The notes under the pieces are model-generated. The model was not told where the DNA came from, searched no databases, and was given only the letters and a program-made list of their open reading frames with translations. Of a stretch of DNA of 13,217 bases, positions 6,727 through 13,217 are shown piece by piece. Origin of the DNA: CAYFVR01 sp046541515 (GTDB lineage Bacteria > Desulfobacterota > Desulfobacteria > Desulfobacterales > Desulfococcaceae); NCBI GenBank assembly GCA_046541515.1, contig JBKHDD010000139.1, positions 1 through 13,217 of the forward strand, in the 5' to 3' direction. The translations under genes were made by a program, and so were the position numbers. Position 1 is the first letter of the stretch, and each line of letters begins with the position of its first letter.

Positions 6727-7275
6727 CTATCCCCCGTCCAGGTCCAGTAGCGGGCGGTTCGATGGGTTCCCCATCCAATTCGGGGCGGATTCCTCCGCAG
6801 CCTCCGCGCCCAGGTCCGCCAGGGCGCGATCCAGGTCCAGCACCAGCAGAAAGCCGCCTTCCCGTTCGGCCACGCCGCGCACCATCTCCGAGCGAATGCC
6901 CAGCCCCAGGGAAGGCGCCGGATGGATGGAATCCGGCGGCAGATGGGCCACCTCCCGCACCGCGTCCGCCGGAATGCCCAGCCGGGTCGCCTCCCCCGCC
7001 AGGGTTACGGAAACCAGCACCACGCAGGCGTCCGGCCCCGGAAGGGACGGCCCCAGCCCCAGCTTCAGACCCAGATCCACCACCGTCACCACGCTTCCCC
7101 GCAAATTCATGACCCCTCGAAGAAATTCCGGCATTCGCGGGACCGGCGTCAGCGGCGCGGGGTCCACCACCTCCTGAACCCGTTGGATGTCCAGGGCCGC
7201 CGGCCGTCCGCCCAGGCGCAGAATTAGATACCCGTTCGAGGAGTCGGCGAAATCGGTCGCCGCGATCGCGTCCAT
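6727..7275 (-). CDS. cheW: CheW-like chemotaxis adaptor protein
   Basis: The roughly 182-residue protein is the scaffold that couples receptors to CheA in the signalling array. The CheW SH3-like double barrel is seen from residue 15 (YLILRLGGRPAALDI) through VMNLRGSVVTVVDL to the closing GFLLVLDLDRAL; residues after that form an acidic tail. There is no signal peptide or membrane span. I place the start at the ATG ending at 7275, which has GAGG five bases upstream and lies 7 bp after the MCP stop. An in-frame TTG at 7296 would add seven residues and overlap the MCP gene, but its ribosome site is poorer. Its position directly after the MCP gene suggests the pair function together. Confidence 0.94.
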   Translation of the reverse strand: MDAIAATDFADSSNGYLILRLGGRPAALDIQRVQEVVDPAPLTPVPRMPEFLRGVMNLRGSVVTVVDLGLKLGLGPSLPGPDACVVLVSVTLAGEATRLGIPADAVREVAHLPPDSIHPAPSLGLGIRSEMVRGVAEREGGFLLVLDLDRALADLGAEAAEESAPNWMGNPSNRPLLDLDGG

Positions 7276-7282
7276 CCGGGCC

Positions 7283-9229
7283 TCAATACCGTTCAAAATC
7301 GTTTTCTTCGGGCGGTTCCAATTTCAAGCGAACGCCGCCGTTTCGCGCCTTGGAGGCGTGGCCGTCGGCGCCTCCGGCCGGCCGGTGTTCCGGAGTTCGC
7401 GCCGATCCGGCCGGACCGGGCCGCCGTTCCGCCGACCCTTCTCCGCCGCCGATCTGGAAAAAGCCGGCCGACCGGCGGAGCTGGGCGGCCGCGTCGGCCA
7501 GCCGCTGGCTGGTTGCGGCCATCTGCTCGGTGCCGCTGGCGTTTTGCTGCACCACGTTGTCGAGCTGATGGATGGCCTCTGTGATGTGGCGCACGCCGTT
7601 GGATTGTTCCCCGCTGGACGCCCCGATCTCCTGCACCAGCTCCGAGGTCTTCTGCACCCCCGGCACGATGTTGTCGATGAGGGTCCCGGCCCGTTCGGCG
7701 ATTTCCACCGACTGGCCGGAGAGGGCACCGATCTCTTTGGCGGCGGTCTGGCTGCGCTCGGCCAGTTTGCGCACTTCGGCGGCCACCACGGCGAAGCCCC
7801 GGCCGTGGTCTCCCGCCCGGGCGGCCTCGATGGCGGCGTTCAGGGCCAGCATGTTGGTCTGGCGGGCGATCTCCTCGATGACGGTGATGCGTTCGGCGAT
7901 CTGCTTCATGGCGGAAACCGTTTCTCGCACCGAGCGGCCGCCCTCCTCGGCGTCCTCGGCCAGCCGCGCCGCGATGGCGGCGGTTTCCCGGGCGTTGTCG
8001 GCGTTGTGGGCCACGGTGCTGTTGATCTGCTCCATGGAGCTGGAAATTTCCTCCACGCTGGCCGACTGCTGGGTGGCCCCCTCGGACATCTGGGTGGCGC
8101 TGGACGCGATTTCCTGCCCGGCGTAGGCCACCTCGTCGGCGGCGACCTGAATGGCGGAGGCGATGTTGGTCAGCTCCTTCACCATCCGGGCTAGCGCCTT
8201 CATCAGGGCGTCGCCCTCGGATCGGAGCCGCACCTCCACTTGCAGGTCGCCCCGGCTGATGGCGTCGGCCAGGGCGGTCACGCCGCCGATCTCCTCCACC
8301 AGCCGGTTGATGTTCTCCTGAAGGGTGCGAAAATCGCCGCGATAATCTTCGCTCATGGGCGGCGGGATTTCGCCCGCGCTCACGGCGGCGATCCGGTCCG
8401 CCGCCTCCCGCAGGGGCAGGATGACCGCGTCCAGGGTGTTGTTGATTCCCTGAACGATTCGGGCGTAGGCCCCTTCGAACCGTTCCGCCTCTCCGCGCAC
8501 TGAAAGCCGGCCCTCCATGGCCGCGTCGGTCAGGTTGCCAGCCTCGGTCACCAGACCGGCGATGTTTTCCATCATGGCGATGAAGGCGGGGCCGATTTGG
8601 TCGTTTTCCGAGCGGCGGCCGATGGATCGATAGCTTTCCAGGTCCTCCAGGTCGCCGGCGGCGATGTGTTCCACCGTTTCGGTGATGTGCCGAAGCTGGG
8701 TCCGGATGAAATTGACCCGCCGACCCACCTCGCCGAAAATCCCCGGATGTTCCGATTCCACCTTGTCTTCGTGGTCGTTCCGCACCATCCGCCCCAGCAC
8801 CTCCGCCGCCTCGGTCAGCCCGGAAAGACCGTCGATGAGCCGGTTCAGCGCCGATTCCGCCTCCGTGCGCGGAAACTCGACCGGTTCCGGCAGCGCGCCT
8901 TCGGCCAGTTGGCGGAGCCGGTCGGTCAGGTTCCCGCCGTCTCCGGCCACCCGGTCCAGCATGGCGTTAAGGTCGCCCAAGAGGACCCGATCGCCGTCGG
9001 AGAGCCCTTCCAGATCGGCGCGTGCTCGGGTGTCGCCGGCCATCAGCGCGTCCCGAAGCCCCTCGAAGGCCCGCAGGCCCGGCCAATTCAAAAGGCCCGA
9101 GGCGGCGCCGCCGCCGCGAGACGCCACCGGAACCCCTCCAATGTCGGGTTTTTCCTCCGGTTCCGAAGCGATTTCCGCCGGTCCCGGCGCCGCGCGCTCG
9201 AAGATGCTGCGGTCAATTTTGCTTTTCAT
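7283..9229 (-). CDS. Soluble methyl-accepting chemotaxis protein with stacked HAMP-like units
   Basis: The 648-residue protein is a chemoreceptor without any transmembrane segment, so it acts in the cytoplasm. Residues 1-50 are low-complexity and 50-175 are helical with no sensor domain I recognise. HAMP-like units lie at about 178-232, 266-318 and 312-360. The signalling domain spans about 365-590; the conserved hairpin tip runs from IEEIARQTNM (451-460) through AAIEAARAGDHGRGFAVVAAEVRKLAERS. Residues 592-648 form a disordered, Gly/Pro-rich tail ending ENDFERY, not the NWETF-type pentapeptide that recruits CheR/CheB. The ATG follows AGGAGAGAGG. The gene sits between parA and cheW, so its product is probably the client of that ParA. 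The signal sensed is unknown. Confidence 0.95.
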   Translation of the reverse strand: MKSKIDRSIFERAAPGPAEIASEPEEKPDIGGVPVASRGGGAASGLLNWPGLRAFEGLRDALMAGDTRARADLEGLSDGDRVLLGDLNAMLDRVAGDGGNLTDRLRQLAEGALPEPVEFPRTEAESALNRLIDGLSGLTEAAEVLGRMVRNDHEDKVESEHPGIFGEVGRRVNFIRTQLRHITETVEHIAAGDLEDLESYRSIGRRSENDQIGPAFIAMMENIAGLVTEAGNLTDAAMEGRLSVRGEAERFEGAYARIVQGINNTLDAVILPLREAADRIAAVSAGEIPPPMSEDYRGDFRTLQENINRLVEEIGGVTALADAISRGDLQVEVRLRSEGDALMKALARMVKELTNIASAIQVAADEVAYAGQEIASSATQMSEGATQQSASVEEISSSMEQINSTVAHNADNARETAAIAARLAEDAEEGGRSVRETVSAMKQIAERITVIEEIARQTNMLALNAAIEAARAGDHGRGFAVVAAEVRKLAERSQTAAKEIGALSGQSVEIAERAGTLIDNIVPGVQKTSELVQEIGASSGEQSNGVRHITEAIHQLDNVVQQNASGTEQMAATSQRLADAAAQLRRSAGFFQIGGGEGSAERRPGPAGSARTPEHRPAGGADGHASKARNGGVRLKLEPPEENDFERY

Positions 9230-9265
9230 GGTCCTCTCTCCTGCTCCGCCGGGGCCGAGTTGGCG

Positions 9266-10048
9266 TCACGGCGCCAAAGCTTCCAGCCGCTCGGCCAGTT
9301 CCTCCGTCAGATCGCGATAACCGGCGGCCCCCCGGCAATCCGGCGCGTATTCGAAAATGGTTTGATTGTAGGCGGGCGCTTCGGCCACGCGCACGTCCCG
9401 ACGGATTTCGGTTTCAAAGACCTGGTCGCCGAACCGCTCCCGCACCAGGTTTATCACCGCCTTGGCCGCCTTTCCTCCCGGCGGCGTCAGGGTGAAGAGA
9501 ATGCCCAGCAGCGGAGCCGAAGCTCCGAGTCCGCGTCGAACTCGATCCACCGCCGTCATCAAATTGACCAGCCCCTCCAGGGCCAGATATTCCGGCGTCA
9601 CCGGCACGATCAACCCGTCGGCGGCCACCAGGGCGTTGACGGCCGGCAGGGAGAGGGCCGGCGGGCAGTCCAGCAACAACAGGTCGTGGGGAAAGGCGCC
9701 GTCCGGACGGCAGGGCGCCAGGGCCGCTGCCAGGCGGCGCTCCCGATCCGGGGCGTCCGCCAGCATCAGATCCGCGCTGGCCAGCTCCATTTCGGCGGGG
9801 ATCAACGTCAGTCCCGGAACGGGCGTGGATCGGGCCGCCTCCTGGATGGACCGGCCGCCGAAAAGCACGTCCACCAGGGTCGGTCCCCCGGCGGGATCGC
9901 CCGCCCCCAGGGCGAAGGAGGCCGACGCCTGGGCGTCCAGATCCACCAGGAGCACCCGTCGGCCTTGGGCGGCCATGCCGGCGGCCAGGTTCACCGCCGT
10001 GGTGGTTTTGCCCGTTCCCCCCTTGTTGTTTACGATGGCGACAACCAC
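9266..10048 (-). CDS. ParA/Soj-family ATPase, probable chemotaxis-array positioning protein (ParC/PpfA-like)
   Basis: The 260-residue P-loop ATPase has the deviant Walker A motif KGGTGKTT with signature Lys9 and Lys14, Walker A' VDLDAQAS (from 35), Walker B LLLLDCPP (Asp127), and the closing YRDLTEELAERL helix of ParA proteins. The short N-terminus, lacking a helix-turn-helix, matches chromosomal Soj/MinD-like forms rather than plasmid ParA with a DNA-binding domain. No ParB is next to it. In Vibrio (ParC) and Rhodobacter (PpfA) such genes within chemotaxis operons place the arrays in the cell; the setting here between cheA and a soluble MCP implies the same job. The start is GTG at 10048, inside the end of cheA (19-bp overlap), with an A/G-rich tract including eight G residues placed 9 bases upstream as ribosome site. 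The -1 frame from cheA is open into it. Confidence 0.93.
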   Translation of the reverse strand: MVVAIVNNKGGTGKTTTAVNLAAGMAAQGRRVLLVDLDAQASASFALGAGDPAGGPTLVDVLFGGRSIQEAARSTPVPGLTLIPAEMELASADLMLADAPDRERRLAAALAPCRPDGAFPHDLLLLDCPPALSLPAVNALVAADGLIVPVTPEYLALEGLVNLMTAVDRVRRGLGASAPLLGILFTLTPPGGKAAKAVINLVRERFGDQVFETEIRRDVRVAEAPAYNQTIFEYAPDCRGAAGYRDLTEELAERLEALAP

Positions 10049-12186
10049 GAACCTGCGCCCCCCCCTTCCGAAAATTGTTCCGCCTCGGCGGTTTCCACCA
10101 GCCGCTGGGGATCCAGAATCAGCGCCACCCGGCCGTCGTCCAGCACCGTGGCCCCGGAATAGACCCGGGCCCGTCGATAGACCGCGCCCAGGGATTTAAT
10201 GACGGTTTGATGATCGCCGATCACTTCGTCCACGGCCAGCGCGGCCCGGCGATCCCCGGCCCGAACGATCACCAATTGGTCGTTCTCCGGCCGTGTTCCG
10301 TTTACCCGAAACAGATCCCGGAGGCTCACCCGCGCCAAGGCCGCGTCGCGAACCCGGACCAGGCCGTCCAGCCCATCCCCCGGGGGTCCGTCCGGACCCG
10401 AGACCGGGGCCTCCATGCATTCCTCCACCGCGGCGAGGGGCAGCACGTACCGGACTCCGCCAACGTTCACCAGCAGGCCTTCGATGATGGCCAGGGTCAA
10501 CGGAAGGGTGAGAAGGAACGCGGTTCCCTCTCCCGGGCGGCTGGTCACCTCGATGCGGCCACGAAGGGCCTCCACCCGGTCTCGCACCACGTCCAGCCCC
10601 ACGCCCCGGCCCGAAAGCGTCCCGGCCGTTTCCCGGGTGGAAAAGCCGGGTTCGAAAATCAGGCGAAACAGCGTATCCGGATCGGGACGGGCGTCGGAGG
10701 GCAGCATGTTCCGGGCCACGGCCCGTTTTCGCACCGCCTCGGCGTCGATGCCGGCGCCGTCGTCGGCGATGCGGATGGCCACGCTCCCGCCGGCGTGGCG
10801 GGCGGAAATGGAAATGCGGCCCGTCTCCGGCTTTCCCGCCGCCTTTCGTTCGGCCGGCGGTTCGATGCCGTGGTCCAGGCAGTTTCGAAGCAGGTGGACC
10901 ATCGGGTCCAGGAGACCCTCCATGACGCTTTTGTCCAACTCGGTCTCCCCGCCGGCGGTCCGCAACGTGGCCGGTTTGCCCAGTCGATCCGAAAGGTCGT
11001 GAACCAGCCGGCGCAGGCGGTTGAAGGCGGTCCCCAGCGGCGTCATGCGAACCCGGATGGTGGTGTCCCGCAGGTCGGCGGTCAGCCGTTCCACCGCTTC
11101 CGCCAGCCGGTTCAGTTCGGGCTCCTCGGCCCGGCGGGCCAGTCGGCTGAGGCCGGCCTGGACGGTGACCAGCTCCCCCACCAAGTCCACCAGGGCGTCC
11201 AACCGCTCCGCCGGAACCCGCACGGTGGCCCGATCCCGGGGCGTGGTTGGCGGGTCCTCGGTTTTCGGGACGAGGCCGAAGGCTTCGCCCTCCCCTTCCG
11301 GCGCGTCGGCTTCGCCGAGAAAATCCGAGAAGGGCTCGGAAAACGAATCTCGGTGGAGAGCATCCTTCATCGGTTCCGCCATCGGTTCCGCCATTTCGCT
11401 CGGGGCCTGGGCGGGAAAAAGGTCGTCGGCGAACGTGGCCGGGGACGGGTCTCCGTCGGATTCGGCGTCGCCGCCGAAGACCAGCCGCCGGCGAATGCGG
11501 CCGTTGGCGTCGATTTCGCTCAACGCCACCCGGCATCGATCTTCGGCAAAGATGAACACGTCCCGGATCGCGTTGGCGTCCTGTTCGGTGGTCAGCCACA
11601 GGTCCCAGGCCAGGTAGCATCGCTCGGGATCCAGATCGGCCAGGGCGGGAACCCGTTCCCGGCGGACCTGAACCTCGCAGGTCCCCAGGCCGCGAAGCTC
11701 GTCCAGCAACAGCAACGGCCGGGTGCCGTTGATCAGCAGGTCCGGGCAAGGCCGCACCGCGACGCGGAAGGTCCGCCGGTGCCCTTCCAGAGGAAGGGCC
11801 GGAGGAAGGGGCGCTCGCCGTCCGCTTCCGTTCATCTGGTTCCGCAACACGCGGGAAAGTTCCTCCGCCTCGGCTTCCGCCGCCTCTCCGGCCACCAGGC
11901 GTGCCAGCGCGTCCCGGACCTTCAGCCCCAGATTGACCAGCTCCCGATCCGCGGGAATGGCCCCTTCTCGAACGCGGTCCAGAACCGTCTCCAGCTCGTG
12001 GGCCAGCGCCACCACCGGTTCCGAGCCGAACATCGCCCCGGACCCCTTGAGGGTGTGGACCGCCCGGAAGACCTGGTTGATCAGCTCCGGCGCGTCGGGC
12101 CGTTCGGCCAGGGCCAGGAGGTCCGTTTCGATCTCCGCCAGAACCTCCTCGGCCTCCTGGCGGAAGGTGTCCGCGTAGTCGGGCAT
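10030..12186 (-). CDS. cheA: Chemotaxis histidine kinase CheA
   Basis: The 718-residue hybrid kinase autophosphorylates and passes phosphate to CheY and CheB. P1 (HPt) spans 1-105 with His44 in HTLKGSGAMF. A middle domain at 137-225 (LLLLDELRGLG, CYLAWDLWL) is of the type found between P1 and P3 in several deltaproteobacterial CheA proteins. An acidic linker (235-315) contains the tandem MAEP repeat. P3 dimerisation is about 320-400. The P4 kinase has an N-box HLLRNCLDHGIE (Asn435; Cys436 where Ser is usual), DDGAGI (475-480), a FEPGFST F-box and GRGVGLDVV. P5, the CheW-like domain, runs about 560-700. The ATG at 12186 starts 8 bp after the cheY stop and has only a weak ribosome site, suggesting coupling to cheY. 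The gene ends in a Gly-rich tail (G8 tract) that overlaps parA. Confidence 0.97.
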   Translation of the reverse strand: MPDYADTFRQEAEEVLAEIETDLLALAERPDAPELINQVFRAVHTLKGSGAMFGSEPVVALAHELETVLDRVREGAIPADRELVNLGLKVRDALARLVAGEAAEAEAEELSRVLRNQMNGSGRRAPLPPALPLEGHRRTFRVAVRPCPDLLINGTRPLLLLDELRGLGTCEVQVRRERVPALADLDPERCYLAWDLWLTTEQDANAIRDVFIFAEDRCRVALSEIDANGRIRRRLVFGGDAESDGDPSPATFADDLFPAQAPSEMAEPMAEPMKDALHRDSFSEPFSDFLGEADAPEGEGEAFGLVPKTEDPPTTPRDRATVRVPAERLDALVDLVGELVTVQAGLSRLARRAEEPELNRLAEAVERLTADLRDTTIRVRMTPLGTAFNRLRRLVHDLSDRLGKPATLRTAGGETELDKSVMEGLLDPMVHLLRNCLDHGIEPPAERKAAGKPETGRISISARHAGGSVAIRIADDGAGIDAEAVRKRAVARNMLPSDARPDPDTLFRLIFEPGFSTRETAGTLSGRGVGLDVVRDRVEALRGRIEVTSRPGEGTAFLLTLPLTLAIIEGLLVNVGGVRYVLPLAAVEECMEAPVSGPDGPPGDGLDGLVRVRDAALARVSLRDLFRVNGTRPENDQLVIVRAGDRRAALAVDEVIGDHQTVIKSLGAVYRRARVYSGATVLDDGRVALILDPQRLVETAEAEQFSEGGGAGSWLSPS
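10058..10065 (-). repeat. Homopolymeric G8 tract at the cheA-parA junction
   Basis: Eight consecutive G residues on the coding strand encode glycines near the cheA C-terminus and, with the preceding AA, make a purine run nine bases before the parA GTG. The tract is well placed to serve as the parA ribosome binding site. It is also a run on which polymerase or ribosome slippage can occur; a -1 slip stays open into parA. Confidence 0.9.
11368..11391. repeat. 12-bp in-frame tandem duplication in the cheA linker
   Basis: CATCGGTTCCGC occurs twice in tandem (11368-11379 and 11380-11391), coding for a repeated Met-Ala-Glu-Pro in the acidic linker between the middle domain and P3. It keeps frame and lies in a part expected to be disordered, so copy-number change should be tolerated. 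Confidence 0.9.
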
Positions 12187-12194
12187 GGGGGAGG

Positions 12195-12560
12195 CTATCC
12201 CAGCACTTTCCGGACCACGGCCAGAAGCTGTTCGGGCTTGAACGGCTTCACGATCCAGCCGGTGGCGCCGGCGGCCTTGCCTTCCTGTTTTTTGGCGGCC
12301 TGGGATTCGGTGGTCAACATGATGATGGGCATGAATCGATACCGGGATTCGCTCCGGACCCGGCGGATCAGCTCAATGCCGTCCATTTTGGGCATGTTCA
12401 GGTCCGTAACCAGCATGTGAACCGGCTGGGCAACCAGTTTGTCCAGGGCTTCCCGGCCGTCCACCGCCTCGACCACGTCGTACCCGGCCTCTTTCAACGT
12501 AAAGGAAACCATCTGTCGGATGCTGGCCGAGTCGTCCGCCGTCATGATTACCTTGCCCAT
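12195..12560 (-). CDS. cheY: CheY-like single-domain response regulator
   Basis: The 121-residue protein is a stand-alone receiver domain. It has the acidic pair Asp9/Asp10, phospho-acceptor Asp53 in TDLNMPKMDG, Thr84 in LTTES and Lys105 in VKPFKPEQL. It has no output domain, consistent with acting on the flagellar motor or as a phosphate sink. I start it at the ATG ending at 12560, where GGAGG lies seven bases upstream; another in-frame ATG at 12566 overlaps the STAS stop by four bases (ATGA) but leaves no room for the ribosome site. It sits between the STAS gene (2 bp) and cheA (8 bp), a common order in deltaproteobacterial chemotaxis clusters. The motif DLNMPKMDGIELIR and the AKKQEGKAAGATGWIVKPF region are those of the CheY group paired with such CheA proteins. 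Confidence 0.95.
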   Translation of the reverse strand: MGKVIMTADDSASIRQMVSFTLKEAGYDVVEAVDGREALDKLVAQPVHMLVTDLNMPKMDGIELIRRVRSESRYRFMPIIMLTTESQAAKKQEGKAAGATGWIVKPFKPEQLLAVVRKVLG

Positions 12561-12562
12561 CC

Positions 12563-12877
12563 TCATACCTCCTCGTTCCGGGGCAGAACCGCTTTCAGGG
12601 TCAAGCCGGCCGCGGCGAGCGCGTCTTGAACCGCGCTCGAGACCGCCTCGATCCGGAACGTTCGGGTTTCGGTTTCCGCGGTCACCCGCGCGGAGCAGAG
12701 CAGTTGCACGCCCGCCGTGTCGCACTCGGATACCGCCTCCAGATCGAGGACCAGTCCCCCGTTCGCCGCGAATTCCTCCAGAAACGCGGCGCGAAGGTCG
12801 CCGGCTTCGTAGATAGTCATGGAACCCGCCACTTTCAGGACGGCGGCGCCGTCCCGCGTCTCTTTGCTCGCCTGCAT
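12563..12877 (-). CDS. STAS-domain protein (anti-sigma-factor-antagonist-like) of the chemotaxis cluster
   Basis: The 104-residue protein is a single STAS domain, related to SpoIIAA and to MlaB-type proteins. It has the N-terminal strand pair (AAVLKVAGSM), the helix AGDLRAAFLEEF, the strand LVLDLEAV, and the signature loop CDTAGVQLL (52-60). In SpoIIAA this loop is DSSG and its second Ser is phosphorylated; here the corresponding residue is Ala55, with Thr54 before it, so ordinary phospho-switching is unlikely. STAS genes of this type are often first in chemotaxis clusters, where their role is unclear. The ATG ends at 12877 with a modest GGGG eight bases upstream. It is followed at 2 bp by cheY and preceded by the repeat-rich 181-bp gap, so an operon promoter could lie just upstream. 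Confidence 0.88.
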   Translation of the reverse strand: MQASKETRDGAAVLKVAGSMTIYEAGDLRAAFLEEFAANGGLVLDLEAVSECDTAGVQLLCSARVTAETETRTFRIEAVSSAVQDALAAAGLTLKAVLPRNEEV

Positions 12878-13058
12878 CGCATACCCCGCTGTACCCTGGT
12901 CGCGCGTGGGCCATGGCCCTGGCGACCGTTTGACGGTCCGCGTGCGCCGTGCGGCCCGTTTGTCACCTGGGGTCGTCGGTTAAGGTCGTCGGTTTTTGGG
13001 TTTCCGTTTTCCAACCGACGATCCGGCGCGCCCCCCGCCCGGCCGTCAAACCCGGTCA
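12878..13058 (-). promoter_or_regulatory. 181-bp repeat-rich gap upstream of the STAS-cheY-cheA genes
   Basis: No protein-like frame is present. The stretch contains GACCGT-TTG-ACGGTC (12922-12936, perfect dyad), the 12-bp palindrome GGGCCATGGCCC (12906-12917), and the block GGTCGTCGGTT twice (12971-12981, 12984-12994) with an inverted partner at 13013-13021. CCGTCAAAC (13043-13051) is the reverse complement of GTTTGACGG (12926-12934). It is the best candidate for the operon's control region, but no clear promoter hexamers were found. Confidence 0.45.
12971..13024 (-). repeat. Duplicated arm plus inverted partner: possible alternative hairpins
   Basis: On the minus strand TCGTCGGTT (13021-13013) can pair with AACCGACGA at 12994-12986 (18-base loop) or with the second copy at 12981-12973 (31-base loop). 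The two pairings exclude each other. No T run follows either, so it is not a standard terminator; it could be an operator set or a leader-RNA switch. Sequence is certain, function is not. Confidence 0.5.
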
Positions 13059-13217
13059 TCAGAAAAGTTCCACATTGTCGCCCAAATCGTCGTCTTCCGA
13101 ATCCCCGTTGGAACCGTCCGATTCGGCGGGCGGTTCCGCCTCCGGCTCGTCGTCGAACCAGAGAATGGCGTCGTCGTCTTCGGGATCGACCGCCTCCGGA
13201 ACCCCCGCCTCTGGGCC
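13059..13217 (-). CDS. C-terminal end of an acidic protein (partial, start outside window)
   Basis: The frame is open from the right edge to a TGA at 13059-13061, followed immediately by another TGA, and gives the last 52 residues of a protein. The piece is strongly acidic, with runs of Asp and Glu (PEDDDA, SEDDDL), one hydrophobic patch (AILWF) and the end DNVELF. No domain can be recognised. Codon use is like the neighbouring chemotaxis genes and the strand is the same, so it may be the previous member of the cluster. A receptor or CheA-type tail is possible, since such tails are often acidic and end in an aromatic residue, but this is only a guess from context. Confidence 0.7.
   Translation of the reverse strand, partial: GPEAGVPEAVDPEDDDAILWFDDEPEAEPPAESDGSNGDSEDDDLGDNVELF

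Noticed and set aside
8597..10162. 521-codon plus-strand frame opposite the MCP gene and parA
   Set aside because: Same antisense effect; low-complexity translation, and it spans the boundary of two well-supported genes.
11368..11391. Phase-variation switch in cheA
   Set aside because: The repeated unit is 12 bp, so loss or gain of a copy would stay in frame and only lengthen or shorten the linker.
10075..12420. Very long plus-strand open frame (781 codons) opposite cheA and cheY
   Set aside because: It is antisense to two genes with clear catalytic motifs. Its translation is rich in Arg, Gly, Pro and His with no domain, as expected from GC-rich codon bias on the other strand.
12567..12914. 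Longer cheY frame starting upstream within the STAS gene
   Set aside because: The extra residues are an out-of-frame reading of the STAS gene; the receiver domain and a perfect Shine-Dalgarno fit the start at 12560.
12835..13059. 74-codon minus-strand frame in the gap upstream of the STAS gene
   Set aside because: Its translation is Arg/Gly-rich without motif, it overlaps the start of the STAS gene in another frame, and the DNA is full of repeats. Its ATG next to the upstream stop is suggestive but not enough.

Overview
The window is GC-rich, gene-dense bacterial DNA. It has no rRNA, tRNA, CRISPR array or insertion sequence that I can recognise. The gene content is an HtrA protease with a signal peptide and two PDZ domains, a large chemotaxis operon with CheD and a ParA-type ATPase, and a Uma2 protein. 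This points to a motile Gram-negative bacterium of proteobacterial or Desulfobacterota type. I cannot fix the taxon from sequence alone.

Layout, left to right. Positions 1-186 are a repeat-rich leader: a 9-bp unit six times, an 11-bp phased CCGGT motif, and a 15-bp tandem repeat ending at a ribosome binding site. The leader precedes a secreted Deg/HtrA protease (187-1623, +), which is followed by a strong intrinsic terminator (1758-1792). Three more plus-strand genes follow with spacings of about 140-155 bp: a poly-gamma-glutamate hydrolase-like protein (1926-2516), a metallo-beta-lactamase-fold hydrolase (2672-3394) and an Fpg/Nei-type DNA glycosylase (3537-4325).

The rest of the window, 4374-13217, is entirely minus strand. 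Read in transcription order it holds the acidic C-terminal end of an unidentified gene (13217-13059), a 181-bp gap full of repeats, then STAS - cheY - cheA - parA - soluble MCP - cheW - cheB - cheD - uma2. Most junctions overlap or lie within a few tens of bases: cheA/parA overlap by 19 bp, cheB/cheD overlap by 8 bp, and STAS/cheY are 2 bp apart. This implies one polycistronic unit. The exception is a 161-bp gap between cheW and cheB.

How the genes work together (inference from known families): the MCP has no membrane span and carries stacked HAMP-like units, so it should form cytoplasmic signalling arrays with CheA and CheW. The ParA-like ATPase encoded between cheA and the MCP gene would position or segregate these arrays, as ParC and PpfA do in other bacteria. 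CheB and CheD supply adaptation (methylesterase and glutamine deamidase), and CheY and the STAS protein are outputs or modulators. No CheR, CheZ, CheC or CheX is visible, so methyl transfer and CheY-P dephosphorylation must be encoded elsewhere or just outside the window.

Most notable points: an 8-G run at the end of cheA from which the -1 frame is open straight into parA; short perfect tandem duplications (9-15 bp) scattered through intergenic DNA and once in cheA; a direct/inverted repeat set upstream of the STAS gene; and an Fpg-family enzyme with an altered base-wedge segment.
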